Shown: in pieces, positions 10,890 to 20,829 of the stretch
How positions within the stretch are numbered: the stretch's first letter is position 1
How the letters are laid out: every line of letters starts with the position of its first letter
Assembly (NCBI RefSeq): GCF_030035675.1
Contig: NC_084499.1
Location: forward strand, 17,940,739-18,004,738
DNA length: 64,000 nt
Direction of reading: 5' to 3'
Origin: Rhineura floridana
Lineage: Eukaryota; Chordata; Lepidosauria; Squamata; Rhineuridae
Position numbers and translations under genes: made by a program
Notes under the pieces: model-generated
What the model saw: only the letters and a program-made list of their open reading frames with translations
What the model was told of the DNA's origin: nothing
Databases searched by the model: none

Positions 10890-11319
10890 CTGCATATACT
10901 GCATACTTACCAAAATGGCTTCTAAGTGGTTTGCAAGCGTAAAACCAATGATAAAATATGTCCACGCCTAATTAAAATATGCAATCACACAATTTCATCA
11001 AAACATTTTTTAAAAATCGATAATTAAAATGTACCATCAAACAAGTTCATTAGAAACAGCATAGTGAAACAATTAAAGCAGCAATTGAAGCCTTTAGATC
11101 AGGAAGTGCAGACCTGGGGATCAGAGGAATGCTAAACGGGTATGTCTTCAAGCATTCCACAACACTGGTACCACCAGTGAAAAAAGCCCACCTCTATGTT
11201 ACCATGTTAAGATGAGATGGGTGGTTGACTCAGTTGACCCCGAGCATCCACTATCAAACCCCAGGGCTGGGGAGCTCAGGATCTGGTCTGTATTTTTGAC
11301 AGAGAGTCCCAGCTGGGAA

Positions 11320-11560
11320 GGGAAGGGTTACCTAGTAAGTGTCACTTTATTTACCAATACAGAGTTTAGAAGCAAGGCAAGGGGCGATTAGATTCTGACA
11401 GTTTTAATGTACAATTCTGTCACCGTCGCCTGTCAAATACGGACCTTCTAACCTCAAGTTCCCTTGTTGTGGCTTTAACGACTGACTCAGGATTAATCCA
11501 CACATCTCAAGTGCCCCTCATAATGAGAGAAGCTTTTGTTTGAAAAAAAAATTTCCTCTC
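11320..11560. promoter_or_regulatory. Unique block, weak enhancer candidate
   Basis: Repeat-free sequence with GACAGTTTTAATGTAC, CAGGATTAATCC and CTCATAATGAGAG. The evidence is only uniqueness and TAAT-type sites. Confidence 0.25.
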
Positions 11561-11664
11561 CAGTGCTGCAACTAGGAATTTTTTTTAATCCCCCGGGGCA
11601 GGCATCTTGCTCCCAAGGACCAGACCAAATCATACCAATTCAAGGCAAACCTTCTCTTGGAAGT

Positions 11665-12112
11665 CGCGCATGGGTGAGAATTTCGATTCAGTTCTCATTT
11701 AAAGCAGAATTTATCAAATTCACAATTTCCGAAACAATAGGAGAACCGAAATGCAGCCATCCTTCGAAATTCACATTTATTAGAATTTTGGGATGCAGTT
11801 CGCCAACTAAACGACATTTACCAAAATGCACATATTAGGGGAAAGTGTGCATAAAAATGAATACAAGAGTGAAAATGACATGCAAAAAGGCATGAAATGA
11901 TGAGAAACGGCTTGCAAAAATATGTACCTTCGCCAAAACTGCCTACAAAAATGTGTTTATTGGGAGAAATTCACACTAAAATGGTGGAGAATTTTCATGA
12001 GGTTTTTTTTTAAAAAAAAATGCAGATTTCTGCAGAAATGTAGAGGACTTAATTTAACATTAGAAAAGTGAGAAACTGAGAGAACCGAAATTGACTGATC
12101 TTTCCATCCCTA
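11665..12112 (+). mobile_element. hAT-type MITE, family A, near full length
   Basis: Starts GGGTGAGAATTTCGATTC and ends GATCTTTCCATCCCTA. The interior is close to the 12329 copy. Target duplications are not clear. Confidence 0.8.
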
Positions 12113-12217
12113 GTATCATATGAGAATTACCACTGGAGCGACCTGTATGGGGATCGATTGTCAGAATAAAGGGGCAAGGGGACTTCTCTTGCTGAAACCC
12201 TCACTGCTTGGATAAAC

Positions 12218-12800
12218 TAGGGGAGCAGAGCCAATGAGAGTCAACTCCGACTCATTCTACCTTTCTCCCCCCCCCAATCCCTGCTGAGTTCTACAAGGGC
12301 AACCCCAGGACTGGTTGTGTGTAAGAAGTAGAGATGGGTGAGAATTTCGATTCAGTTCGCATTTCAAGCAGAATTTATCAAATTTGCACTTTTCAAAACA
12401 ATATGAGACCCAAAACACTGCCATCCTTCGAAATTCACATTTATTGGAATTTTGGGATGCAGTTTGCCGACTAAACGACATTTACGGAACTGCATATATT
12501 AGGGGAAAGTGTGTACAAAAATGAATACATGAGCGAAAATGACATGCAAAAAGGCATGAAATGATAGCTTGCAGAAATGCATACCTTTGTCAAAACTACC
12601 TACAAAAAAAGTGTTTATTTGGAGAAATTCACACTAAAGTGGTGGAGAATTGTTTTAAAAAATCTCAGATTGCTGCAGTAATGTAGAGAAGAAACGGAGG
12701 GAACTGAGACAGACAGCTCTTCCCATCCCTAGTAAAAAGGCAGGCAGGTGAGGGCTGGCCAAGGGCGGGCTGAGGGAGGCGGGGCGGGGCCCCACTTGCC
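12218..12800 (+). mobile_element. hAT-type MITE, family E, interrupted by family A
   Basis: Family E sequence (AGAGCCAATGAGAGTCAAC, GAGTTCTACAAGGGCAA) stops at GTAAGAAG, and resumes after 403 bp as GTAAAAAGGCAGGCAGGTGAG. The insertion shows that family A was active after this family E copy landed. Confidence 0.8.
12329..12731 (+). mobile_element. hAT-type MITE, family A, nested with 8-bp duplication
   Basis: 403 bp, from TAGAGATGGGTGAG to CTTCCCATCCCTA. It is flanked by GTAAGAAG (12321-12328) and GTAAAAAG (12732-12739), 7/8 identical. Short TIRs plus an 8-bp duplication fit the hAT superfamily. Confidence 0.88.
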
Positions 12801-13079
12801 CCAATGGATGAGCCTTCACTGTTTCTGCTGTGGATCTCTAGGACAAGGGAGCGGGGCTGAGCAGCTGGGGGCATCCCAGAAGCACATAATGTAGGCTGCC
12901 TCCCCCTGGGGCGGAAGGACTCACTGCCCCACCTTAAGTGCACTACCGCTTCTCTCGTAGCTTATGCCTGGTTTTCTCAATGCCCTTCGTGCTTCCCAAC
13001 TCCACAGAAAGCCCTTCGTGTGGGTGGATGTGGAGAATCAACAGACTATGGGCCCATCCATACCTAACCGCAAAATCCA

Positions 13080-13414
13080 CTTTTTCCATATTCGGTCGGT
13101 GGCCTATGAGACAATCAGCATAAGGAGGGAGAGTGTTAGCCACTGAGAAGAGTCTTCTAACATGCCTCCTTGTCCTTTCCTGCTAATTGGAGCTAATCAG
13201 AGTGAAAGCAGGTGAGTCAGCCATGGAGAAGACTCTTCTCAGCAGCTAACACTCTCCCCTTTCATGCTTATTGGCTCCGAGGGATATTTGCTGTTGTGGG
13301 AGAAGGTATTAACAAGGATCTCATTCTCAACCCAGCAGCAAAATAAAGGGGGGGGCATGGCTGTGACTAACATGAAGGGACCCTGCACTTCTGGATTTGC
13401 CACTGTACTACTGG
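13080..13414 (+). mobile_element. hAT-type MITE, family B
   Basis: Interior landmarks are CAATCAGCATAAGGAGGGAG, GAGAAGAGTCTTCTAAC, GGAGAAGACTCTTCTCAG and the end CTTCTGGATTTGCCACT. The left end is degraded. Compare with intact copies at 19934-20316 and 22469-22850. Confidence 0.75.
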
Positions 13415-13459
13415 TCCAGGGGTAGCACTGCCTGTCAGCTCTCTCCTCCATAGTCTCAG

Positions 13460-13605
13460 TGTTTCCCTTGTGGAACTCAGCAGGGAGGGGGATGGAGAGA
13501 AATCTAGAATTAGTCAGTTCCCCCGGTCATGGGCTCTGGCGCCACCTATTGTTGGGGATCCCTGCCTTTCACCTTACCAGTCCCAATAGGCACCGGCCAC
13601 CACAG
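13460..13605 (-). mobile_element. hAT-type MITE, family E, antisense fragment
   Basis: GGAACTCAGCAGGGAGGGGG and CAATAGGCACCGGCCACCAC are reverse complements of family E landmarks. Confidence 0.55.
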
Positions 13606-13689
13606 CCTGTCCCTTTGTATGTCACCCTGCCCTAGCTGTGTCTCCTGGCAGAAAGCCCAGGATGGAACAGTGACTGATACAAAGATGCA

Positions 13690-14085
13690 ACAGAGAGTCT
13701 CTCCTCTGCGAATCATGCTGTGGGCTGGTCTTATGCGGCTCAGGACCTCAATATCTCCAGGACTGCCTCATCCCATATGAACCGACCCGGACCCTGTGTG
13801 CATTGTCTGAGGCCTTCCTTTGTGTGCCCCCTCCATTGAGGCTCGTAGGGTGGCAACATGAGAACGGGCCTTTTCAGTGGTGGCTGTGGAATGTTCTCCC
13901 CAGGGGACACATGTCTGGTGCCTTCTCTATCCACCTTTAGGTGCCAGGCAAAGATGTTCCTTTTCACTCAGGCCTTTGGGAAACTGTCTTCGTCCTTTTT
14001 CTTTGGGTTTTAAATTTTATGTATCATATGTTCTTCAAAAGTTGTTGTATATTGTGTATTTTTAAAATGTGTTGTAAGTTGCCTA
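13690..14085 (+). mobile_element. L2/CR1-like LINE, 3' coding end and UTR
   Basis: Contains the LINE reverse-transcriptase tail in decayed form: GAACGGGCCTTTTCAGTGG, GCTGTGGAATGTTCTCCCC, then AGATGTTCCTTTTCACTC, then a T-rich 3' UTR. Confidence 0.65.
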
Positions 14086-14176
14086 GAGGCTTTGATTTGG
14101 ATCCCTGCATTGAGCAGGGGGTTGGACTTGATGGCCTTACAGGCCCCTTCCAACTCTACTATTCTATTATTCTGTG
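14086..14176 (+). mobile_element. CR1 LINE 3' terminus
   Basis: GAGCAGGGGGTTGGACTTGA, CCCCTTCCAACTC and the CTATTCTATTATTCTG end match the hallmark CR1 3' end of reptiles and birds. Confidence 0.75.
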
Positions 14177-14424
14177 AGGCAACTAACAATTTAACTAACT
14201 AATTAATTTATTCCACCCTTATTTTTTTTTTCCTGGCACACTCGCAAGACCTTTTCACTACACTCAGCACACGGTAGCTGATTTCATGTTCTGAAAAGGA
14301 TGTTAGTCCAGAACTTAACAGCATCTGCTTAGCTCAATGGGACCCCAGGGAGATCCGCCCCAGTTCCAACCCACCCACCAACACTCTACCTCCACCCCAC
14401 AAAAAGCAAGCCTGCTTAGGTAGG

Positions 14425-14600
14425 AGCCTAATTATGGACTGAGATATCTGACATGGGAAATGCCAACTGATCTGCTCTAATGAGGACTTAATACCTGGAT
14501 GTCCACAATTATCTTTGCAGCCGGAGATTAGTCTGCCAGTCACAAAATTAACCTTTGGTGATCGGAGTCATTCATTACGCCTTCTTCACGAGGGTGGGAG
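14425..14600. promoter_or_regulatory. Unique AT-site block, candidate enhancer
   Basis: Non-repetitive, with CCTAATTATGG, TCTAATGAGGACTTAATACC, CCACAATTATC, GAGATTAGTC and AAATTAACC in under 180 bases, a dense set of homeodomain-type sites. Confidence 0.4.
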
Positions 14601-14859
14601 AAGGTTCCCAAAATGAACCAGAGACAAAGGACTTAATCAACTGTTCCCAAAGGGTGGGACCGGGAAGAAGCCGCACAGGGAGGTTGGATATTTAAAGCAG
14701 CATTGCAAGGAGGCCACAGGAACAAGGCATCCTCTTAATTCTGCCGGACCTCTGAGTCAGACCGTTTGTGCACCTAGACCACTCTGGCTGACAGCAGCTC
14801 CCCGCGGACTCAGGCAGAGACAGGTCTGCCCCATAAGCTGCTACCTAATCCTTCTAACT

Positions 14860-15085
14860 CAGGGGTGGGTCAGCTTTTTCATCCTGAGGGCCACATTCCC
14901 TTCTAGGCAAGCTTCCAGGGGACCACAATGGACGGAGTCAGACACAAAAGCAGGCAGAGCAACATTTGCACTTGTTGCTCCACCCACTTTGCCTCTGGCC
15001 CCACCCACTGCTGCCATGTGGCCCTCAAGAAGTTGCCCCAGGAGGGAATGTGGCCCTCGGGATGAAAAGAGTTCCCTACCCTCTG
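14860..15085 (+). mobile_element. hAT-type MITE, family G, full length
   Basis: Starts CAGGGGTGGGTCAGCTTTTT and ends ACCCTCTG. The GAGGGCCACATTCCCTTC arm at the left is mirrored by GAGGGAATGTGGCCCTC at the right. No clear duplication is visible. Confidence 0.8.
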
Positions 15086-15249
15086 GTGTAAACAAAGAAG
15101 AGGGGGCACATATATAGAGAGAGAGTGAGAAAAAATACACCTGAAAATTTAACGTAGCTCTCAACTTGTCTTCCATCGAAATGTAACTGTCTCTCTCATT
15201 TTGCTCAGAGCAGCTGAGTTTGGTCATGTCTGTCTTGTTCCCTCCAGAT

Positions 15250-15614
15250 TAGGGATGGGCGAGAATTTCGATTCAGTTCACATTTCAAGTCGAATTGATC
15301 AAATTTGCACTTTCCAAAACAGTTTGAGAATTGAAACACAGCTATCCTTGAAATTTGCACATTTGAAGTTTGCAACGCAGCTGCTCGCCAACCAAACAGT
15401 GTTTACAAAAACGCGTCTGTTAGGGGAACCACCTACAAAAATGTGTTTATTAGAAGATGTTTATTAGAAGTGTTTATTTGCACTACAATGCTGGAGAATT
15501 TTCATGAGGATTTTAAAAAAATGCAAATTGCTGCAGACAATATAGAGAGCCAGATTTAAGACTGGAAAAATGAGAAAGTGAGTAGACCAAAACTGACAGA
15601 TCTTTCCACCCCTG
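15250..15614 (+). mobile_element. hAT-type MITE, family A, perfect 8-bp duplication
   Basis: 365 bp, from TAGGGATGGGCGAG to TTTCCACCCCTG. It is flanked on both sides by CTCCAGAT (15242-15249 and 15615-15622). This is the clearest proof that family A uses hAT-type 8-bp target duplication. Confidence 0.92.
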
Positions 15615-15629
15615 CTCCAGATTGGGCCG

Positions 15630-16065
15630 CACCTCTCCACCTTCGAAGACCAGGAGTCCTCTCGGAGGGCGCTGGAGGTCTTCCATTCGGAAATCCCTGT
15701 GAGGATCGGCCCCCTTGCGCAGGGCATTTACACCACCGCCTGTTAAGAAGCAACTAGAGGAGGAAAGTGAGAAAAATAAAGCTGTGAGCATCGACATGAC
15801 CTGAGCGCCTGAGTATAACATCTGATTGTGCGTTTCAGATTTGGGAAGGCTCTGTTCATCTCTGTGTGGTTGATTAAACTCATGATTCACTAAGCACTTC
15901 TCTCTCTGCATGAAATAGTTCCTCCCCAATTAATGTGTTTCTTCTTTGTTTTGAAGCCTTTTGTTTCAACCTGCCATTTAGCCAAAATAAGGTCTCGGAG
16001 CAGCAGTACAAAAGATCAGGAACAAACACAGCAGCCTCTGCTGTTGCACTCTAATAGCCATACTG
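15630..16065. promoter_or_regulatory. Unique block, candidate conserved non-coding element
   Basis: Repeat-free, with TGATTAAACTCATGATTCAC, CCCAATTAATGTG and TTTAGCCAAAATAAGG. Conservation cannot be measured here. Confidence 0.3.
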
Positions 16066-16069
16066 ACAA

Positions 16070-16283
16070 TTATAATTTTATTTTATTTTAAATATTCATA
16101 AATATTCCGTACTCTATGGATTGCAGATTGTAATACAATTAAATACAATATATGACACAAAAGAAGCAATAAAAATACTGTTAGAAATCATACAGCATCT
16201 AGCTTAGTACATTAAAATTGCTACAACCGGCAGAAAAAACCTTAAGTGGGCCACCAAGACCATTGGCAATTGTGAACTGGTCT
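16070..16283. repeat. Dispersed repeat, copy 2
   Basis: Same family as 9700-9905 (GGCAGAAAAAACCTTAAGTG, CCACCAAGACC). It ends where a family B MITE begins. Confidence 0.6.
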
Positions 16284-16289
16284 ATCCGG

Positions 16290-16873
16290 CAGGGGTGTAG
16301 TCGTCCACAGGGTTTCAGGGGGTCTTAGACCCCTTACTTTTTTGGGCACCAGGTCCCAACAGGGTCTCTATATCTCCAGCATCCTATGAGCCAATCAGCA
16401 TGGAAGGGGAGCATGTTAGCCACTGAGAAGAGTCTTCTAACTTGTTTCCATGTCATTTCCTGCTGATGGAAGCCAATCAGAGTGAAAGGAGTTCCTGTTA
16501 GTTCCTACTTTAAAAAGCCAAGCTATGGAGAGTGAGAATTCTGTAACTGCAGAAGAAGAGTGGGTGAATCCTGATAATACCATCCCATCTACATCATCAA
16601 GCAGTTTGGTAGCAGCAGGAGATAAACGTGTAGACATTGAACTCATTCATTCAAGCAATACGTCAGGAGGTGAGTCAGGCATGGAGAAGACTCTTCTCAG
16701 TAGCTAACACCCTCCCTTTTCATGCTTATTGGTGCCTAACAACGTCTGTTGTCTTGGGAGAGGGCATTAACAAGGATCTCATTCTAAACCTAGCTGCAGA
16801 AAAGGGGGCAGAGAGTGTGGCTGTAAATATCATGAACGGTCCCTGCCTTTCTGAATTTGCCACTACGCTACTG
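16290..16873 (+). mobile_element. hAT-type element, family B, long variant with internal ORF
   Basis: Ends are CAGGGGTGTAGTCGTCCA and CCACTACGCTACTG. The copy is 584 bp against about 383 for its relatives. The extra 200 or so bases lie between GAAAGGAG and GTGAGTCAG, sequences that adjoin directly in the short copies. They include an ATG-led frame (16525-16707, 60 codons) with an acidic, Ser-rich peptide starting MESENSVTAEEEW. It may be an internal-deletion intermediate of the autonomous parent. The peptide shows no recognisable zinc finger or catalytic motif. Confidence 0.75.
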
Positions 16874-16879
16874 GGCATT

Positions 16880-17204
16880 TTGCAATGTGGGGTCTTTGTC
16901 GTAAGGTCCTTCTGATGCTTCTTGAAACATCCCTGTTTCTCGGTCTGGTATCTCATTCTTTGCTTGCCTCCTATTTTTCAAATCCCTTTCTCCCTCCCCT
17001 CAAGGATAGTCCTTGTCCTGTAGTGACACCCACTGGTAACTCTGAAGTCGTTTCAAATTCCCAACAGCCAGTTTTTTTCCCTTTCCTGCACTGACATCTT
17101 GTTTTTGGAGAAATGACTTATTGGCAATGCTGATTCTCTTTTCCTTTTAAAATCCTATTTCTGGGGACCCTTTCAGCCTTCACTAAACCTCCCACTTTGA
17201 AACC
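16880..17204. other. Unassigned sequence
   Basis: No gene or known repeat recognised. Confidence 0.3.
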
Positions 17205-17598
17205 TTCAGGAGAACCTATCAAAGGCGAATGCATCAAATTCGCACTTTCCCAAACCACAGGAGAACCAAACACAGCCATCCTTGGAAACGCACACATCCA
17301 AATTTTGCAATGCGGTTCTCCAGCCGCTGTTCCCAGAAACGCATATATCAGGGGAAAGTGTGCATAAAATGGATGCTTTTTTTGTGAAAATAACAAGACA
17401 AATGCATTATATTAGGGGGAATTGCTTGCAAAAATGTGTTTATGAGGAGAAACGTGCGCTAAAACGCTGAAGAATTTTCGTGAGGATTTAATTTTTTTTT
17501 AAATCACAAATTGCTGCAGAAGAGTGGAGAACTGAATTTGAGATCAGAAACATGAGAAACTGCAAGAAACGAAACCGACAGGTTCTTCCACTCCTAGT
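17205..17598 (+). mobile_element. hAT-type MITE, family A
   Basis: Shares GCACTTTCCCAAACCACAGG, AGGGGAAAGTGTGCATAAAA and the TTCTTCCACTCCTAG end. It is diverged relative to the 12329 copy. Confidence 0.7.
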
Positions 17599-17709
17599 TG
17601 CCATCATATTATTCCTCAGCCTAGCATGCTTGTGAATGAAGGCCGACAAATAAATCATTTTATACACACAAGCTTAGAATAATAGGGTTGGATGCAAGCT
17701 TAAGTTAGT

Positions 17710-17890
17710 TGCACTTTATTTATCATTACATTTATATCTCACCTTTCCCCAAAGGAGCTCAGGTTGGAGTACACAGTTCTCCCTTCTCCCTTTTATTGTC
17801 ACAACAACCCTGTGAGGTACGTTAGGCTGAGAGAGACAGTGACTGGCCCACCCACTGAGTTTCATGGCTGAGTGGGGAATTTAAACCTAG
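17710..17890 (-). mobile_element. tRNA-headed SINE with L2/CR1-like tail, antisense
   Basis: AAAGGAGCTCAGGTTGGAG, CCCTGTGAGGTACGTTAGG and TTTCATGGCTGAGTGGGG mark the same SINE as 2680-2920. Its head end was hit by the family C element at 17899. Confidence 0.7.
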
Positions 17891-17898
17891 GTCCAAGG

Positions 17899-18236
17899 TA
17901 GGGCTGCCAGGTCCATGGCCTGAGACTCATCCTGTATCTTTAGGAGAAGAGAAGGTCAGCCAAGTGCAGGTGTTCTTGCAACCCTGTAATGGGAAAAACC
18001 ACAAGGTGGAATTCTCCCTCCCCCCTCTACAACTTTTAAAGATACAGAAGACCTCTTGGAGGCTGGGCCTGGCAACCAAGAGGTCTTCTGTATCTTTAAA
18101 AGTTGTGCAAGGGGAAGGGAGAATTCCACCTTGTGGTTTTTCCCATTACAGTGTTGCAAGAACACCTGCACTTGGCTGTCTTTCTCTTCTCCTAAAGATA
18201 CAGGATGAGTCTCAGGGCAAGAGCCTGGCAACCCTA
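17899..18236. mobile_element. Fold-back hAT-type MITE, family C, perfect 8-bp duplication
   Basis: 338 bp, from TAGGGCTGCCAGG to CCTGGCAACCCTA. Two arms of about 150 bp are inverted copies (each with AGATACAGAAGACCTCTTGG and CCACAAGGTGGAATTCTCCC), separated by a short spacer. Flanks are GTCCAAGG at 17891-17898 and 18237-18244, identical. Related copies are at 45455-45786 and 20585-20819. Confidence 0.93.
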
Positions 18237-18242
18237 GTCCAA

Positions 18243-18456
18243 GGTCACCTCTACACCATACATTTAAAACACCTTTAACATGCTTTAAAGCACATGGCTT
18301 CCCCCAAAAAATCCTGGGAACTGTGATCAACCCCTCACATGCTTACAGTTCCCAGCACCTTTAACACTACAGTTTCCAGGATTCTTTGGTGCAAGCCGTG
18401 CTGTTTAAATGTGTGTTTAGTTACCTGTGCTTTGAATTTATGGTGTGGAGGTGACC
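18243..18456. mobile_element. Palindromic MITE, family D
   Basis: Ends are GGTCACCTCTACACCATA and TATGGTGTGGAGGTGACC. Inner arms are CTTCCCCCAAAAAATCCTGG and CCAGGATTCTTTGGTGCAAG. It lies immediately beside the family C element. Other copies are at 20830-21040, 35885-36072 and 47007-47178. Confidence 0.8.
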
Positions 18457-18599
18457 CAACAAAGTCAAAAGGATTTAAGTCAAGACTGACTTTTCCCATT
18501 GATTTCAACGGGGCCTAAATTCAGCTAACGTAGTCTGGATCCAATGCATAGTATTCCCAATGTCTATATCTTGGAATGGGTCTGAAGGACAAGCATTAA

Positions 18600-18800
18600 T
18601 CCAGAGGCAGTGCAGTGTAGCGCTTAGAGTGTGGGGCTGAAAAAGCCAGAGTTCAAGTCCTCACTTGGCTATGAAGCTCATTGGGTGACCTTAGACTACT
18701 CACTTTCAACCTAACCTTCCTCACAGGGCTGTTGTGAGGATCAAATGGGAGGGGTGGGAGTGAAAGCAATGTATGCCACCTTGACCTCCTTGGAGAAAAG
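18600..18800 (+). mobile_element. tRNA-headed SINE with L2/CR1-like tail
   Basis: Head AGTGCAGTGTAGCGCTTAGA, body GAGTTCAAGTCC and CATTGGGTGACCTTAG, tail CACAGGGCTGTTGTGAGGAT and CCACCTTGACCTCCTTGGAG. The B-box-like GTTCAAGTCC is kept. Confidence 0.8.
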
Positions 18801-18879
18801 AGGTGATATTAATATTGGAGAGATAATCTTGAAATATTTACACGGCACATATTTACTCAGAAATATATCCTCTTCATTT

Positions 18880-19350
18880 CAGCAGGGCTTATTTCCAAGA
18901 ATTTAAAGAAACATCCCAACCAGTCAAAAACACTCAAGGTTGGTGCAAACCAAGTCCAGTAAAGGTGTGATCCGGGGAGGGTTCTGACGGCCAGACAGAG
19001 GAGCCTAGAAGGCCACATTTGGCCCCCGGCTTCCTTCCCCTCTGTCATTGCATCCCACATTGCAGCTCCTGCTGCGATCAGCGGGTTGATCTGGATGATC
19101 TTCGTCCTCTACAATGTTAAGATACTGTGTCTGCACCACACATGCACTTTGCATGTGCGCAGGGAAGATTAAGCGAGAAAATTCAATACGCTGGAGAGAA
19201 ACATCCGAATGAAAAGTTGGGCTTGCTTCCTCTATTGGGAGGTGGAGGGGGGCTGGAACTGCAATGCAGGGCCGGGCTGACTAGGAGTGTGGCCTAAGGA
19301 GGGGTGTGGCCTACAGAGAGCCCTGAAGGCCAGATGCTAAGACCTGAACG
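18880..19350. mobile_element. hAT-type MITE, family G, fragments
   Basis: CCCAACCAGTCAAAAACACT, GAAGGCCACATTTGGCC and, later, GGCCGGGCTGACTAGG. Boundaries are unclear; more than one insertion may be involved. Confidence 0.45.
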
Positions 19351-19399
19351 GCTCCTCCTCTGCTACATACATTCAGGACAATATTCTGCATTTCAGGGA

Positions 19400-19925
19400 T
19401 GATCTCTGTACCCAGCCAGCCAGCTCAGACCATTTTCGAGTGACCCAGGGAAGACGCAATATAAATGGCCATGCAAAACCTGAAGCGGGGCATTTCAAAT
19501 GCCACGCTTTCCTAGTATTTAGTTATCCGTCTGATTAGTTATGTCTTTTATGTACAGGTGTTGACCCACAGATGCAAAATAGTAACAACAATAATTAATA
19601 GGTAAAAGATCCCTGTAAAACAAACATGTAAAGCAAGGTCTTCTTATTCTAAAACATGGCTTCTGTGCTAGCCAGGAATAACAACATCACAGCCAGCTCA
19701 GTCTATAAAGGGTAAGACCTGCGGTGGTGCAGTTAGATCATTTTTGTCTCTGGACTTCACTGTCTTCCGAGAAAAGCCCTCCTGTCTTCAGATGGTAATG
19801 ATTAGTGCTTCCCTCATGTCAAAATGTGTTAGGAAACTGACTCGCCTTTCCTGTCTGTAAGATGATGCACTAAGGTTGATGACCATGATATCTGGTATCT
19901 CCTCTTTCTTTTTCCTCTTTTTGGA
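19400..19925. promoter_or_regulatory. Unique block, candidate regulatory DNA
   Basis: About 520 bp with no recognised repeat. It has CTGATTAGTTATG, CAATAATTAATAGG and GGTAATGATTAGTGC. No coding potential. Confidence 0.3.
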
Positions 19926-19933
19926 GAAAGGAG

Positions 19934-20316
19934 CAGAGGTGTAGTTGTCCAGGGACGCGGGTGGGTCGTAGACCCATTATTTTTGGGGCAAGCAGGGTCC
20001 AAGCCAGGTCCCTATGTATGGCCAATCAGCATGAAAACAGAGAGTGTTAGCCACCAAGAAGAGTCCCTGTCCTTTCCTGCTGATTGGAGCCAATGAGAGT
20101 GAAAGGAGGTGAGTCAGCCAGAGAGAAGACTCTTCTCAGTAACTAACACACAGACTCCACTTTCATGCTGATTGGCTCCTGGGGACATCTGTTGTAGTGG
20201 ACTCACAAGAGGACAGGGAGAGGAAGCGAAGTGGAAAAGGAGCTGTGGCTGTGAGGTGGCGTGGCCTGACTACAATGAAGGGACCCTGCACTTCTGAATT
20301 TGCCACTACACTACTG
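19934..20316 (+). mobile_element. hAT-type MITE, family B, perfect 8-bp duplication
   Basis: 383 bp, CAGAGGTGTAGTTGTCC to CCACTACACTACTG. Flanks are GAAAGGAG on both sides (19926-19933 and 20317-20324). Inside are two inverted modules around GAAGAGTCCC/GAAGACTCTTCTCAG and AATCAGCATG/CATGCTGATTGG. Confidence 0.93.
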
Positions 20317-20449
20317 GAAAGGAGACATCTTGCTTCTCTCTCCTCCAGCCTTGGCATGAGGGGGGGAAGGATTGCATAACAGGAAGTATGGGATCTTGAG
20401 GACTATCACCTTGAGTAATTGCCTCAGTTCCATCAGGATTTCAAAGCAG

Positions 20450-20555
20450 CTTCCCATCCTCCCCTCCCTCCCTCCTTCCCTCCCTTTTCTTTCTCTGCTA
20501 TCTTCTCCCTCTCCCTTTCCACCCCTCCACCTTTTTCTTCCTCCTTTCCTCTAAA
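20450..20555. repeat. Pyrimidine-rich tract
   Basis: About 100 bases of CCCTCC/CTTCC-type sequence, almost without purines on this strand. Confidence 0.85.
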
Positions 20556-20559
20556 CCAT

Positions 20560-20819
20560 CTAGCTCTGTAGCAGCTACACTGACTGGCAGCAGCTCTCCC
20601 TCCCCCCCTCTACAACTTTTAAAGATACAGAAGACCTCTTGGAGGCTGGGCCTGGCAAACAAGAGGTCTTCTGTATCTTTAAAAGTTGTGCAAGGGAAAG
20701 GGAGAATTCCACCTTGTGGTTTTTCCCATTACAGGGTTGCAAGAACACCTGCACTTGGCTGACTTTCTCTTCTCCTAAAGATACAGGATGAGTCTCAGGC
20801 CAAGAACCTGGCAACCCTA
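20560..20819. mobile_element. Truncated family C element fused to a SINE fragment
   Basis: 20556-20589 is a tRNA-Ala-type SINE piece (CTGACTGGCAGCAGCTCTCC). Family C follows directly from the same CTCTCC/CTCCC stretch, keeps the whole central hairpin and the complete right arm, and ends CCTGGCAACCCTA at 20819. Most of the left arm is absent. Confidence 0.8.
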
Positions 20820-20829
20820 GTTAGGAGAT

